Made by a program: the position numbers and the translations under genes
DNA from: Bilabrum cf. latius
Taxonomy: Eukaryota > Bigyra: Bicosoecida > Bigyra > Bicosoecida
Assembly: GCA_965178125.1 (NCBI GenBank)
Contig: OZ237752.1
Location: forward strand, 1,053,070 to 1,117,069
Reading direction: 5' to 3'
DNA length: 64,000 bases
Notes under the pieces: generated by a model
What the model saw: only the letters and a program-made list of their open reading frames with translations
The model's database searches: none
Told to the model about the DNA's origin: nothing
In this document: positions 54,823 through 64,000 of the stretch, piece after piece
How the letters are laid out: every line of letters begins with the position of its first letter
How positions within the stretch are numbered: the first letter of the stretch is position 1

Positions 54823-55206
54823 TTAGGGTTAGGGTTAGGGTTAGGGTTAGGGTTAGGGTTAGGGTTAGGGTTAGGGTTAGGGTTAGGGTTAGGGTTAGGG
54901 TTAGGGTTAGGGTTAGGGTTAGGGTTAGGGTTAGGGTTAGGGTTAGGGTTAGGGTTAGGGTTAGGGTTAGGGTTAGGGTTAGGGTTAGGGTTAGGGTTAG
55001 GGTTAGGGTTAGGGTTAGGGTTAGGGTTAGGGTTAGGGTTAGGGTTAGGGTTAGGGTTAGGGTTAGGGTTAGGGTTAGGGTTAGGGTTAGGGTTAGGGTT
55101 AGGGTTAGGGTTAGGGTTAGGGTTAGGGTTAGGGTTAGGGTTAGGGTTAGGGTTAGGGTTAGGGTTAGGGTTAGGGTTAAGGTTAGGGTTAGGGTTAGGG
55201 TTAGGG
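54823..55206 (+). repeat. Telomeric TTAGGG array 2 (384 bp, 64 repeats)
   Basis: Same orientation as array 1. One variant repeat (TTAAGG) lies about 30 bp before its right end. Confidence 0.98.
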
Positions 55207-55934
55207 TATCTAATATAAAGTCAGGGACAGGGTCGGGGAAAAAATATTTTCATCTTCAATATTTGTCGAAAAACGACGTGCTACGATCTCGGCAACTACA
55301 GGTGATATGAAGACCGTTCAAACTGCATCGGGACGGCCTGGGGGCACAACATGGGCCAAATGTTCCCCAGGTTCCGTTCTGGCCGCGCGGCGCCGATATG
55401 GGTGTATGAAGAATTTCACACCGAAAAACGACGTGCTACGATCTCGGCAACTACAGGTGATATGAAGACCGTTCAAACTGCATCGGGACGGCCTGGGGGC
55501 ACAACATGGGCCAAATGTTCCCCAGGTTCCGTTCTGGCCGCGCGGCGCCGATATGGGTGTATGAAGAATTTCACACCGAAAAACGACGTGCTACGATCTC
55601 GGCAACTACAGGTGATATGAAGACCGTTCAAACTGCATCGGGACGGCCTGGGGGCACAACATGGGCCAAATGTTCCCCAGGTTCCGTTCTGGCCGCGCGG
55701 CGCCGATATGGGTGTATGAAGAATTTCACACCGAAAAACGACGTGCTACGATCTCGGCAACTACAGGTGATATGAAGACCGTTCAAACTGCATCGGGACG
55801 GCCTGGGGGCACAACATGGGCCAAATGTTCCCCAGGTTCCGTTCTGACCGCGCGGCGCCGATATGGGTGTATGAAGAATTTCACACCGAAAAACGACGTG
55901 CTACGATCTCGGCAACTACAGGTGATATGAAGAC
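55207..55934. repeat. 155-bp repeat family A, block 2
   Basis: Same linker and units as block 1, including the private GACCG variant in the last unit. Offset from block 1 is exactly 1112 bp. Confidence 0.95.
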
Positions 55935-56318
55935 TTAGGGTTAGGGTTAGGGTTAGGGTTAGGGTTAGGGTTAGGGTTAGGGTTAGGGTTAGGGTTAGGG
56001 TTAGGGTTAGGGTTAGGGTTAGGGTTAGGGTTAGGGTTAGGGTTAGGGTTAGGGTTAGGGTTAGGGTTAGGGTTAGGGTTAGGGTTAGGGTTAGGGTTAG
56101 GGTTAGGGTTAGGGTTAGGGTTAGGGTTAGGGTTAGGGTTAGGGTTAGGGTTAGGGTTAGGGTTAGGGTTAGGGTTAGGGTTAGGGTTAGGGTTAGGGTT
56201 AGGGTTAGGGTTAGGGTTAGGGTTAGGGTTAGGGTTAGGGTTAGGGTTAGGGTTAGGGTTAGGGTTAGGGTTAGGGTTAGGGTTAGGGTTAAGGTTAGGG
56301 TTAGGGTTAGGGTTAGGG
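55935..56318 (+). repeat. Telomeric TTAGGG array 3 (384 bp)
   Basis: Same length, same orientation and same TTAAGG variant at the same place as array 2, 1112 bp further on. Confidence 0.98.
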
Positions 56319-56775
56319 TATCTAATATAAAGTCAGGGACAGGGTCGGGGAAAAAATATTTTCATCTTCAATATTTGTCGAAAAACGACGTGCTACGATC
56401 TCGGCAACTACAGGTGATATGAAGACCGTTCAAACTGCATCGGGACGGCCTGGGGGCACAACATGGGCCAAATGTTCCCCAGGTTCCGTTCTGGCCGCGC
56501 GGCGCCGATATGGGTGTATGAAGAATTTCACACCGAAAAACGACGTGCTACGATCTCGGCAACTACAGGTGATATGAAGACCGTTCAAACTGCATCGGGA
56601 CGGCCTGGGGGCACAACATGGGCCAAATGTTCCCCAGGTTCCGTTCTGGCCGCGCGGCGCCGATATGGGTGTATGAAGAATTTCACACCGAAAAACGACG
56701 TGCTACGATCTCGGCAACTACAGGTGATATGAAGACCGTTCAAACTGCATCGGGACGGCCTGGGGGCACAACATG
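56319..56775. repeat. 155-bp repeat family A, block 3 (truncated)
   Basis: Linker plus about 2.5 units, cut inside a unit at GGCACAACATGG and followed by a poly-G telomere start. Confidence 0.95.
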
Positions 56776-57462
56776 GTTTAGGGGGGGGGGTTAGGGTTAG
56801 GGTTAGGGTTAGGGTTAGGGTTAGGGTTAGGGTTAGGGTTAGGGTTAGGGTTAGGGTTAGGGTTAGGGTTAGGGTTAGGGTTAGGGTTAGGGTTAGGGTT
56901 AGGGTTAGGGTTAGGGTTAGGGTTAGGGTTAGGGTTAGGGTTAGGGTTAGGGTTAGGGTTAGGGTTAGGGTTAGGGTTAGGGTTAGGGTTAGGGTTAGGG
57001 TTAGGGTTAGGGTTAGGGTTAGGGTTAGGGTTAGGGTTAGGGTTAGGGTTAGGGTTAGGGTTAGGGTTAGGGTTAGGGTTAGGGTTAGGGTTAGGGTTAG
57101 GGTTAGGGTTAGGGTTAGGGTTAGGGTTAGGGTTAGGGTTAGGGTTAGGGTTAGGGTTAGGGTTAGGGTTAGGGTTAGGGTTAGGGTTAGGGTTAGGGTT
57201 AGGGTTAGGGTTAGGGTTAGGGTTAGGGTTAGGGTTAGGGTTAGGGTTAGGGTTAGGGTTAGGGTTAGGGTTAGGGTTAGGGTTAGGGTTAGGGTTAGGG
57301 TTAGGGTTAGGGTTAGGGTTAGGGTTAGGGTTAGGGTTAGGGTTAGGGTTAGGGTTAGGGTTAGGGTTAGGGTTAGGGTTAGGGTTAGGGTTAGGGTTAG
57401 GGTTAGGGTTAGGGTTAGGGTTAGGGTTAGGGTTAGGGTTAGGGTTAGGGTTAGGGTTAGGG
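56776..57462 (+). repeat. Telomeric TTAGGG array 4 (about 112 repeats)
   Basis: Begins TTTAGGGGGGGGGGTTAGGG, then pure TTAGGG, plus-strand orientation. Longest of the four arrays. Confidence 0.98.
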
Positions 57463-59175
57463 TATCTATTATAAAGTCAGGGACAGGGTCGGGGAAAAAT
57501 ATTTTCATCTTCACTTTTTGACAAAATCCTGCGGGATACGATCTCGGCAACCACAGGAGATATGAAGACCGTTCAAATTGCGTTGGGACGGCCTAGGGCC
57601 ACATCATTGGCCAAATGTTCCTCAGGTTCCGCTTTTGACGCGCGGCGCCAATATTGGGCCTTGAAGATTTTCATGCTGAAATCCTGCGGGATACGATCTC
57701 GGCAACCACAGGAGATATGAAGACCGTTCAAATTGCGTTGGGACGGCCTAGGGCCACAACATTGGCCAAATGTTCCTCAGGTTCCGCTTTTGACGCGCGG
57801 CGCCAATATTGGGCCTTGAAGATTTTCATGCTGAAATCCTGCGGGATACGATCTCGGCAACCACAGGAGATATGAAGACCGTTCAAATTGCGTTGGGACG
57901 GCCTAGGGCCACAACATTGGCCAAATGTTCCTCAGGTTCCGCTTTTGACGCGCGGCGCCAATATTGGGCCTTGAAGATTTTCATGCTGAAATCCTGCGGG
58001 ATACGATCTCGGCAACCACAGGAGATATGAAGACCGTTAAAATTGCATTGGGACGGCCTAGAGCCACATCATTGGCCAAATGTTCCTCAGGTTCCGCTTT
58101 TGACGCGCGGCGCCAATATTGGGCCTTGAAGATTTTCATGCTGAAATCCTGCGGGATACGATCTCGGCAACCACAGGAGATATGAAGACCGTTCAAATTG
58201 CGTTGGGACGGCCTAGGGCCACATCATTGGCCAAATGTTCCTCAGGTTCCGCTTTTGACGCGCGGCGCCAATATTGGGCCTTGAAGATTTTCATGCTGAA
58301 ATCCTGCGGGATACGATCTCGGCAACCACAGGAGATATGAAGACCGTTCAAATTGCGTTGGGACGGCCTAGAGCCACATCATTGGCCAAATGTTCCTCAG
58401 GTTCCGCTTTTGACGCGCGGCGCCAATATTGGGCCTTGAAGATTTTCATGCTGAAATCCTGCGGGATACGATCTCGGCAACCACAGGAGATATGAAGACC
58501 GTTCAAATTGCGTTGGGACGGCCTAGGGCCACATCATTGGCCAAATGTTCCTCAGGTTCCGCTTTTGACGCGCGGCGCCAATATTGGGCCTTGAAGATTT
58601 TCATGCTGAAATCCTGCGGGATACGATCTCGGCAACCACAGGAGATATGAAGACCGTTCAAATTGCGTTGGGACGGCCTAGAGCCACATCATTGGCCAAA
58701 TGTTCCTCAGGTTCCGCTTTTGACGCGCGGCGCCAATATTGGGCCTTGAAGATTTTCATGCTGAAATCCTGCGGGATACGATCTCGGCAACCACAGGAGA
58801 TATGAAGACCGTTCAAATTGCGTTGGGACGGCCTAGGGCCACAACATTGGCCAAATGTTCCTCAGGTTCCGCTTTTGACGCGCAGCGCCAATATTGGGCC
58901 TTGAAGATTTTCATGCTGAAATCCTGCGGGATACGATCTCGGCAACCACAGGAGATATGAAGACCGTTCAAATTGCGTTGGGACGGCCTAGGGCCACATC
59001 ATTGGCCAAATGTTCCTCAGGTTCCGCTTTTGACGCGCGGCGCCAATATTGGGCCTTGAAGATTTTCATGCTGAAATCCTGCGGGATACGATCTCGGCAA
59101 CCACAGGAGATATGAAGACCGTTCAAATTGCGTTGGGACGGCCTAGGGCCACAACATTGGCCAAATGTTCCTCAG
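57463..59175. repeat. 155-bp repeat family B, about 10.5 copies
   Basis: Opens with a diverged version of the linker (TATCTATTATAAAGTCAGGG). Units are again exactly 155 bp and clearly homologous to family A (shared GATCTCGGCAAC, GATATGAAGACCGTTCAAA, GGACGGCC, GGCCAAATGTTCC, GCGCGGCGCC) but differ at many sites (for example ATCCTGCGGGATACG versus ACGACGTGCTACG). Copies within the block are nearly identical. Confidence 0.95.
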
Positions 59176-59209
59176 ATTCATTGTACTTCATTCAGTGCAA
59201 GTATGGCGT

Positions 59210-60745
59210 ATTGAAACCTACTCGGGGGAGGTTTCAAAACCTACCCAGGGCGGTTTCAAAACCTACCCAGGGCGGTTTCAAAACCTACCCAGGGCGGTTT
59301 CAAAACCTACCCAGGGCGGTTTCAAAACCTACCCAGGGCGGTTTCAAAACCTACCCAGGGCGGTTTCAAAACCTACCCAGGGCGGTTTCAAAACCTACCC
59401 AGGGCGGTTTCAAAACCTACCCAGGGCGGTTTCAAAACCTACCCAGGGCGGTTTCAAAACCTACCCAGGGCGGTTTCAAAACCTACCCAGGGCGGTTTCA
59501 AAACCTACCCAGGGCGGTTTCAAAACCTACCCAGGGCGGTTTCAAAACCTACCCAGGGCGGTTTCAAAACCTACCCAGGGCGGTTTCAAAACCTACCCAG
59601 GGCGGTTTCAAAACCTACCCAGGGCGGTTTCAAAACCTACCCAGGGCGGTTTCAAAACCTACCCAGGGCGGTTTCAAAACCTACCCAGGGCGGTTTCAAA
59701 ACCTACCCAGGGCGGTTTCAAAACCTACCCAGGGCGGTTTCAAAACCTACCCAGGGCGGTTTCAAAACCTACCCAGGGCGGTTTCAAAACCTACCCAGGG
59801 CGGTTTCAAAACCTACCCAGGGCGGTTTCAAAACCTACCCAGGGCGGTTTCAAAACCTACCCAGGGCGGTTTCAAAACCTACCCAGGGCGGTTTCAAAAC
59901 CTACCCAGGGCGGTTTCAAAACCTACCCAGGGCGGTTTCAAAACCTACCCAGGGCGGTTTCAAAACCTACCCAGGGCGGTTTCGAAACCTACCCAGGGCG
60001 GTTTCAAAACCTACCCAGGGCGGTTTCAAAACCTACCCAGGGCGGTTTCAAAACCTACCCAGGGCGGTTTCAAAACCTACCCAGGGCGGTTTCAAAACCT
60101 ACCCAGGGCGGTTTCAAAACCTACCCAGGGCGGTTTCAAAACCTACCCAGGGCGGTTTCAAAACCTACCCAGGGCGGTTTCAAAACCTACCCAGGGCGGT
60201 TTCAAAACCTACCCAGGGCGGTTTCAAAACCTACCCAGGGCGGTTTCAAAACCTACCCAGGGCGGTTTCAAAACCTACCCAGGGCGGTTTCAAAACCTAC
60301 CCAGGGCGGTTTCAAAACCTACCCAGGGCGGTTTCAAAACCTACCCAGGGCGGTTTCAAAACCTACCCAGGGCGGTTTCAAAACCTACCCAGGGCGGTTT
60401 CAAAACCTACCCAGGGCGGTTTCAAAACCTACCCAGGGCGGTTTCAAAACCTACCCAGGGCGGTTTCAAAACCTACCCAGGGCGGTTTCAAAACCTACCC
60501 AGGGCGGTTTCAAAACCTACCCAGGGCGGTTTCAAAACCTACCCAGGGAGGTTTCAAAACCTACCCAGGGCGGTTTCAAAACCTACCCAGGGAGGTTTCA
60601 AAACCTACCCAGGGAGGTTTCAAAACCTACCCAGGGAGGTTTCAAAACCTACCCAGGGAGGTTTCAAAACCTACCCAGGGAGGTTTCAAAACCTACCCAG
60701 GGAGGTTTCAAAACCTACCCAGGGAGGTTTGAAACCTACCCTAGG
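59210..60745. repeat. 22-bp satellite, about 69 copies
   Basis: Unit is GGTTTCAAAACC followed by TACCCAGGGC. Almost invariant for ~60 copies (one TTCGAAACC variant near 59985). The last ~9 copies change to GGGAGG, and the array ends GGTTTGAAACCTACCCTAGG. GGTTT...AAACC makes a near-palindrome in every unit. It is open in all plus frames only because 22x3 = 66 bases contain no stop; not considered coding. Confidence 0.97.
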
Positions 60746-61007
60746 TGTGGGTTTGGGAATCCAGTGGTTATTGACCGATATTCAATGTTGTGGCTCGTTC
60801 TACGTAGCCATATGTATGCGTTAACCTCCTTGGTCGATACATCGCTTTGACATCAGGTATTCGTTGGCTTATAGTCAAGACTAAATAGATTGCGTCCTGG
60901 CTCCTACTATCCCGTCCTAACGGGTCACTGGCTGGCACTCTGGCAAGCTCCTCTCACAAGCTGGCCCAGCTGCCACTGACCTCAATTGGTATCCGCCTGG
61001 CTGCTTT

Positions 61008-62543
61008 TCACTCGTTATCGGAGGAGGGTTCCGCATCGACAGCTGCCAGGAGCGCCTCAACAGCGTCCACGTCTGCTGCATTGAGATCTCCTTCCGCCGT
61101 CTTCTCGAGGGCCGTCATCAGGCCTACGAGCGTGCCCAACCCGTCGTCCCTCTCTTGAATTGTTTCCTGCACGTCCTCGAGCATGTCGTCGAGAGTTCGG
61201 CTGACGCCCAGCGCTATGTCATCGCAGGCAGCGAGGATGCGGTCCACCAGGTGCCGCTGCTAGTCGGTGAAGCCGTTGTCATCCACTCCACCGTCGTTCT
61301 CAGAGTCGTCTTGCTGGTTCTGGGCCTCGTTCTCTTCTTCCTCATCCAGCTCGTCCTGATCCTCCTCGTCCTGCTGCACGAGTTCTATCGGAGCCTCATC
61401 CTCGTCCTCTTCATCGGCTGCGTCTGCGTGGTATCGATCACCGATCTCCTCTTCATCCTCCTCAGAGTCCTGTCGAGGCAGTGATGCTGCTGCTCCACTC
61501 CTTGCGCCTCTTGCTCCCCTCTTGTCCTGGCCAACGGCGTGGCGAGCTCCTCCGCCATAGCCCGGTTGGAGAATGGGCGATCGCTTGTGCTGTATCTTAG
61601 CCCGAGGTGCCGCTTCAGTCGCCTTCCTGCGCTCCGGTTCTGCCGGTTGCGCACCTTCATCCCTCGGCTTTCCCTTTGACTTTCCCTTTGACTTGCCCGC
61701 GGCCTTGGTCCTGGCCTTCAATTTGGCCTTTGCCTTTTCCCTGGCCTTGGCCTCCGCTCTCCGCTTGGGGCCGAGTAGGTCGTTGTTCAGTCGCTCGGTC
61801 TATGAGTCGCTGGACTCTGAGCCGTCTGAATCTTGCTCGCCTCGTTTCCTCTGGGCCTTGTAGGCACTGTGGTCCGCGACACCGTCGTCGGGGTCGTCCT
61901 CGTCGTCGTCGACCATGGCACTCCGTTTGTCCTTGCCAGCACGGGGTGCTCCACTCGGCGAAGCAGCAGCGGCTCCCGCAGAAGCATCTTGGTCCCCTGC
62001 GGCTGCCGCGGCAGAGTCCTTGACTGCCATGTCAAACACGTCTTGGAACACAGCCTGCATGCCTCCACGCGCACGCACAGAGGCTTTCCCAGCTCCGTAG
62101 TCGCAGACGAACTTGATCGCGGTCTTGTAGTTCCTCCGCAAGCCATCCATGCCTGCCTTGAACCAAGGATTGTGGCTGGTAGAGTAGCCGCTGTCGCGCA
62201 GGCCCATGAGCATCTAATTCATCTTGCGGTAGCCTGGCGAGCTGGTGCCGCTAGTTGATGCAGCCGGATATAGGCGGTGACTCAGCACCTTCAGCATGTC
62301 AGGCGGCAGATCGGACTCATTCAGGTCCAGCATGGCATCCACGCAGGCTTTGATGCCCTCTTTCTTGGTCCCCTAGTAGTGCTCGGTAGACCCGCAGAGT
62401 AACCCGCAATCTTGGTGGAGGCCCACGAGGGAGATCAGCAGGACTTGCTTGGCAGCAGACGTGCTGACGCCTGAAGCCAGGGCAGCCACGACGGGGCGGG
62501 AGGCCTTGGTGTGCTTGACGCTGTAGCTCTTTGCGGCGGCCAT
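61008..62543 (-). CDS. Unknown acidic/basic charged protein (511 aa)
   Basis: Not recognised. ATG 62543 (MAAAKSYSVKHTKASRPVVA; an upstream in-frame ATG at 62705 is possible), TGA 61008, with TAGs at 62373, 62214, 61800 and 61260. The N-terminal ~200 residues look globular (LLISLVGLHQDCGLLCGSTEH; KTAIKFVCDYGAGKASVRARG). Then a Lys/Ala-rich segment with KGKSKGKSKGK, an acidic stretch (DEEDEDEAPIELVQQDEEDQ), and a C-terminal helical region (LDDMLEDVQETIQERDDGL). The composition suggests a nucleic-acid or chromatin-associated protein, but that is inference. It is the first gene after the repeat block and uses the same code. Confidence 0.65.
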
Positions 62544-63424
62544 AGTACTCTGCGGTGCTGGGGGAACACGGGTAAGGCCACGAACAGGCGCTTGGATGCG
62601 GCAGCGAACACGGACATGAGACCCAGGGAGTCTCCAGGGCAAGCTCGAGGGCAAAGAAAAAGAAGGCCACGACCCCGCGCACTCGGTCTCAGACCCGGGA
62701 CCCATGATGTTAGGTCGATCCCCCAGTCGTGGGGGGGCGGACCCCAGCCCAGAAAAAAATTAAAAAAGATCGCCCCAACGGGAATCGAACCTCGGGGGTA
62801 GGCCTGGGTGCGATTACCAACCGTACGCAATACCACTACACCACCACAGCAACCCACGCGAAACCGAAAAAAAAATACAGATTCGCATCAAAAGTGCACG
62901 CAACTTGCACTTGTCACGCCGAAACCTACCCGTTCACCCAACGAGCAGCGCGAAATCAGAAACACTCATATTGCGCTCCTTGTATTCAATTGCAGAGGCG
63001 CATACTTGGCATATAGCTACTATAGCATATTGTGCATACAACCCTAAAGCAAACGTGAGTCAAATCGATGGGGTATGCGTGGGGATTGCCTTGCGCAATG
63101 CGCTTGCTGCAACGTGGTTCAGACGTTTGGCTCAATTGCGCGACGGCAAGCACTCGTTGGAACTAATCTCGCGCATATTATCAAATAATATAACATACTG
63201 CAAACAATTGCGCGGCGATATATAGGCTGCGCGCCCAATGCTCACTTTGCTTGCGGCAGGTGTGCTGCGACAACATTTGTGGTGGCCCGGATCAGGTTGC
63301 GGAACCTGATGCGCGGCACCGCCGTGACGAGTGCGCCACCAGGGAACAACGCATCGTACCATCATACTAATCACATCCCAAGTATATTATATATCCTTGT
63401 GGCATCTCTGTCCGCAGTCTGGTC
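62544..63424. other. Intergenic region with tRNA-like element
   Basis: About 880 bp between two divergent genes. Contains the tRNA-like sequence listed separately, A-rich tracts (62750-62770, 62865-62878) and a low-GC segment 62990-63230. No other feature is supported. Confidence 0.35.
62765..62875 (-). tRNA. Degenerate tRNA-like element with pol III signals
   Basis: On the minus strand there is an A-box-like TGGTGTAGTGG, then about 45 bp later a perfect B-box GGTTCGATTCC, a ...GTTGGGGCGATC end, and immediately a T6 run followed by AATTTTTTT, as in a pol III terminator. However, I cannot fold a normal acceptor stem (no CGCCCCA at the 5' side) or T-stem, and the anticodon arm is ambiguous. 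It is either a tRNA pseudogene or tRNA-derived repeat, or a tRNA with an intron I cannot resolve. Anticodon not assigned. Confidence 0.35.
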
Positions 63425-64000
63425 ATGGCGCAGTCCACGTACGACGCCACCAAGCATGTGAAGGCTCTCGACTACCTTCGGGCCTTCCTGGACCGCCGCG
63501 CGAAGGGCTACGCTCAGAACCCGCATCGCGTGCGCATCGGAGTCCCAGGGCCACTTCAACCAGGAGGTGCCGCCCTGCCTGGCCCGCCGGCCGGCGAGGC
63601 GCAGGCCCAGATCCCGGCCCAGGTGGGGCCAGCGCCAGGCGGCCATGCCGCCGGGGGGGGCGATGCGGCAGGCCTGCCGGCCCCCGCCCCAGCCATCGGC
63701 GAGCATGCTCCGGAGCCCCAGCACCAGCAGCAAGAGGGCGCCCACCAACCACCACCTGGTGCAGCTCTTGCTGCTGGCCAGCAGGCGATGGCCGCCGCCC
63801 CGCCCCAGCACCCCGCTGGTCCGGGTGCCAACCTGCCGGTCCCAGGAGGCTTGCAGCCCGAGCCGCCAGCTGGCGATGCCGACGCCTTCCTCCCGATCCC
63901 GGAGCCCCAGCAGGAGCCTGCAGGTGGGCCAGCCGGCGTCGGTCCGGCCCCTCCAGCAGCCGAGCAGCAGCCAGCTGCCCAGGCTGCCCAGCACCAACTC
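63425..64000 (+). CDS. Ala/Pro/Gln/Gly-rich protein (partial, runs off right edge)
   Basis: ATG 63425 opens MAQSTYDATKHVKALDYLRA and the frame stays open to the window end (192 codons). The first ~45 residues look helical and charged; the rest is low-complexity Pro/Ala/Gly/Gln with repeated PEPQQ, PAGP and AAQ motifs. Glutamine is frequent but always CAG or CAA, with no TAG. Not recognised; the C-terminus is outside the window. Confidence 0.55.
   Translation, partial: MAQSTYDATKHVKALDYLRAFLDRRAKGYAQNPHRVRIGVPGPLQPGGAALPGPPAGEAQAQIPAQVGPAPGGHAAGGGDAAGLPAPAPAIGEHAPEPQHQQQEGAHQPPPGAALAAGQQAMAAAPPQHPAGPGANLPVPGGLQPEPPAGDADAFLPIPEPQQEPAGGPAGVGPAPPAAEQQPAAQAAQHQL

Noticed and set aside
54239-59270. 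Series of identical 73- and 89-residue ORFs
   Set aside because: They recur every 155 bp as products of the tandem repeats; no independent evidence of coding.
59049-60850. Two overlapping ~560-590-residue repeat ORFs with a KPTQGGF-type motif
   Set aside because: They arise because the 22-bp satellite lacks stops in all plus frames; no conserved flanks, no start context, and period 22 rotates the frame.

Overview
The window is nuclear DNA of a GC-rich, flagellated unicellular eukaryote. The evidence is GT-AG introns, telomeric TTAGGG arrays, and genes for ciliary and endomembrane proteins: axonemal dynein intermediate chain DNAI4/WDR78, TMEM107, VPS28, a COPI-associated protein, TIM23-like, RACK1, eIF2-beta, CDC6 and a SET-domain histone methyltransferase. 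I do not name a taxon.

The dominant feature is the genetic code. Nearly every gene is cut by in-frame TAG codons, and across each cut the frame and the homology continue. I count more than 100 in-frame TAGs in 16 genes. Every gene I can close ends in TGA (most) or TAA (three); none ends in TAG. TAG is therefore sense. Conserved positions in the PP2C phosphatase, cysteamine/cysteine dioxygenase, TIM23-like and VPS28 proteins favour glutamine (as in NCBI table 15); leucine is the main alternative. With TAG read through, apparently fragmented regions become single genes, including one ORF of 4194 codons.

Layout. 1-5998 (-): FHA-domain kinesin running off the left edge. 6254-7909 (-): unknown protein. 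8302-20886 (+): giant SET methyltransferase. 21020-22266 (+): VPS28. 22339-24390 (-): PP2C phosphatase with a probable membrane anchor. 24990-29011 (+): DNAI4. 29119-29887 (-): eIF2-beta. 30045-31169 (+): TIM23-like. 31574-32879 (+): COPI-associated membrane protein. 33118-34086 (-): thiol dioxygenase (ADO/PCO family). 34240-40137 (-): large coiled-coil, repeat-bearing protein. 40583-41101 (+): TMEM107. 41167-43082 (-): polytopic membrane protein. 43352-44392 (+): RACK1. 44862-46970 (+): CDC6/ORC1-type AAA+. 47115-47612 (-): ADF-H/coactosin-like. 47797-49658 (+): gamma-glutamyl phosphate reductase. 49826-51971 (-): ionotropic glutamate receptor homologue broken by a 46-bp duplication.

From about 52.1 kb the window becomes repeat DNA. 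It runs through a truncated gene remnant, about 26 copies of a 46-bp satellite, and then four same-orientation TTAGGG arrays alternating with blocks of a 155-bp repeat. These form a 1112-bp higher-order unit whose two full copies look identical. A diverged second 155-bp family and about 69 copies of a 22-bp repeat follow. Beyond 61 kb coding sequence returns: an unknown acidic protein that still uses TAG as sense, a degenerate tRNA-like element, and an Ala/Pro/Gln/Gly-rich protein running off the right edge.

Genes are closely packed, often divergent or convergent with 70-400 bp between them. Introns are few and short (about 45-300 bp). There is no operon logic; the set is ordinary housekeeping plus cilium genes.
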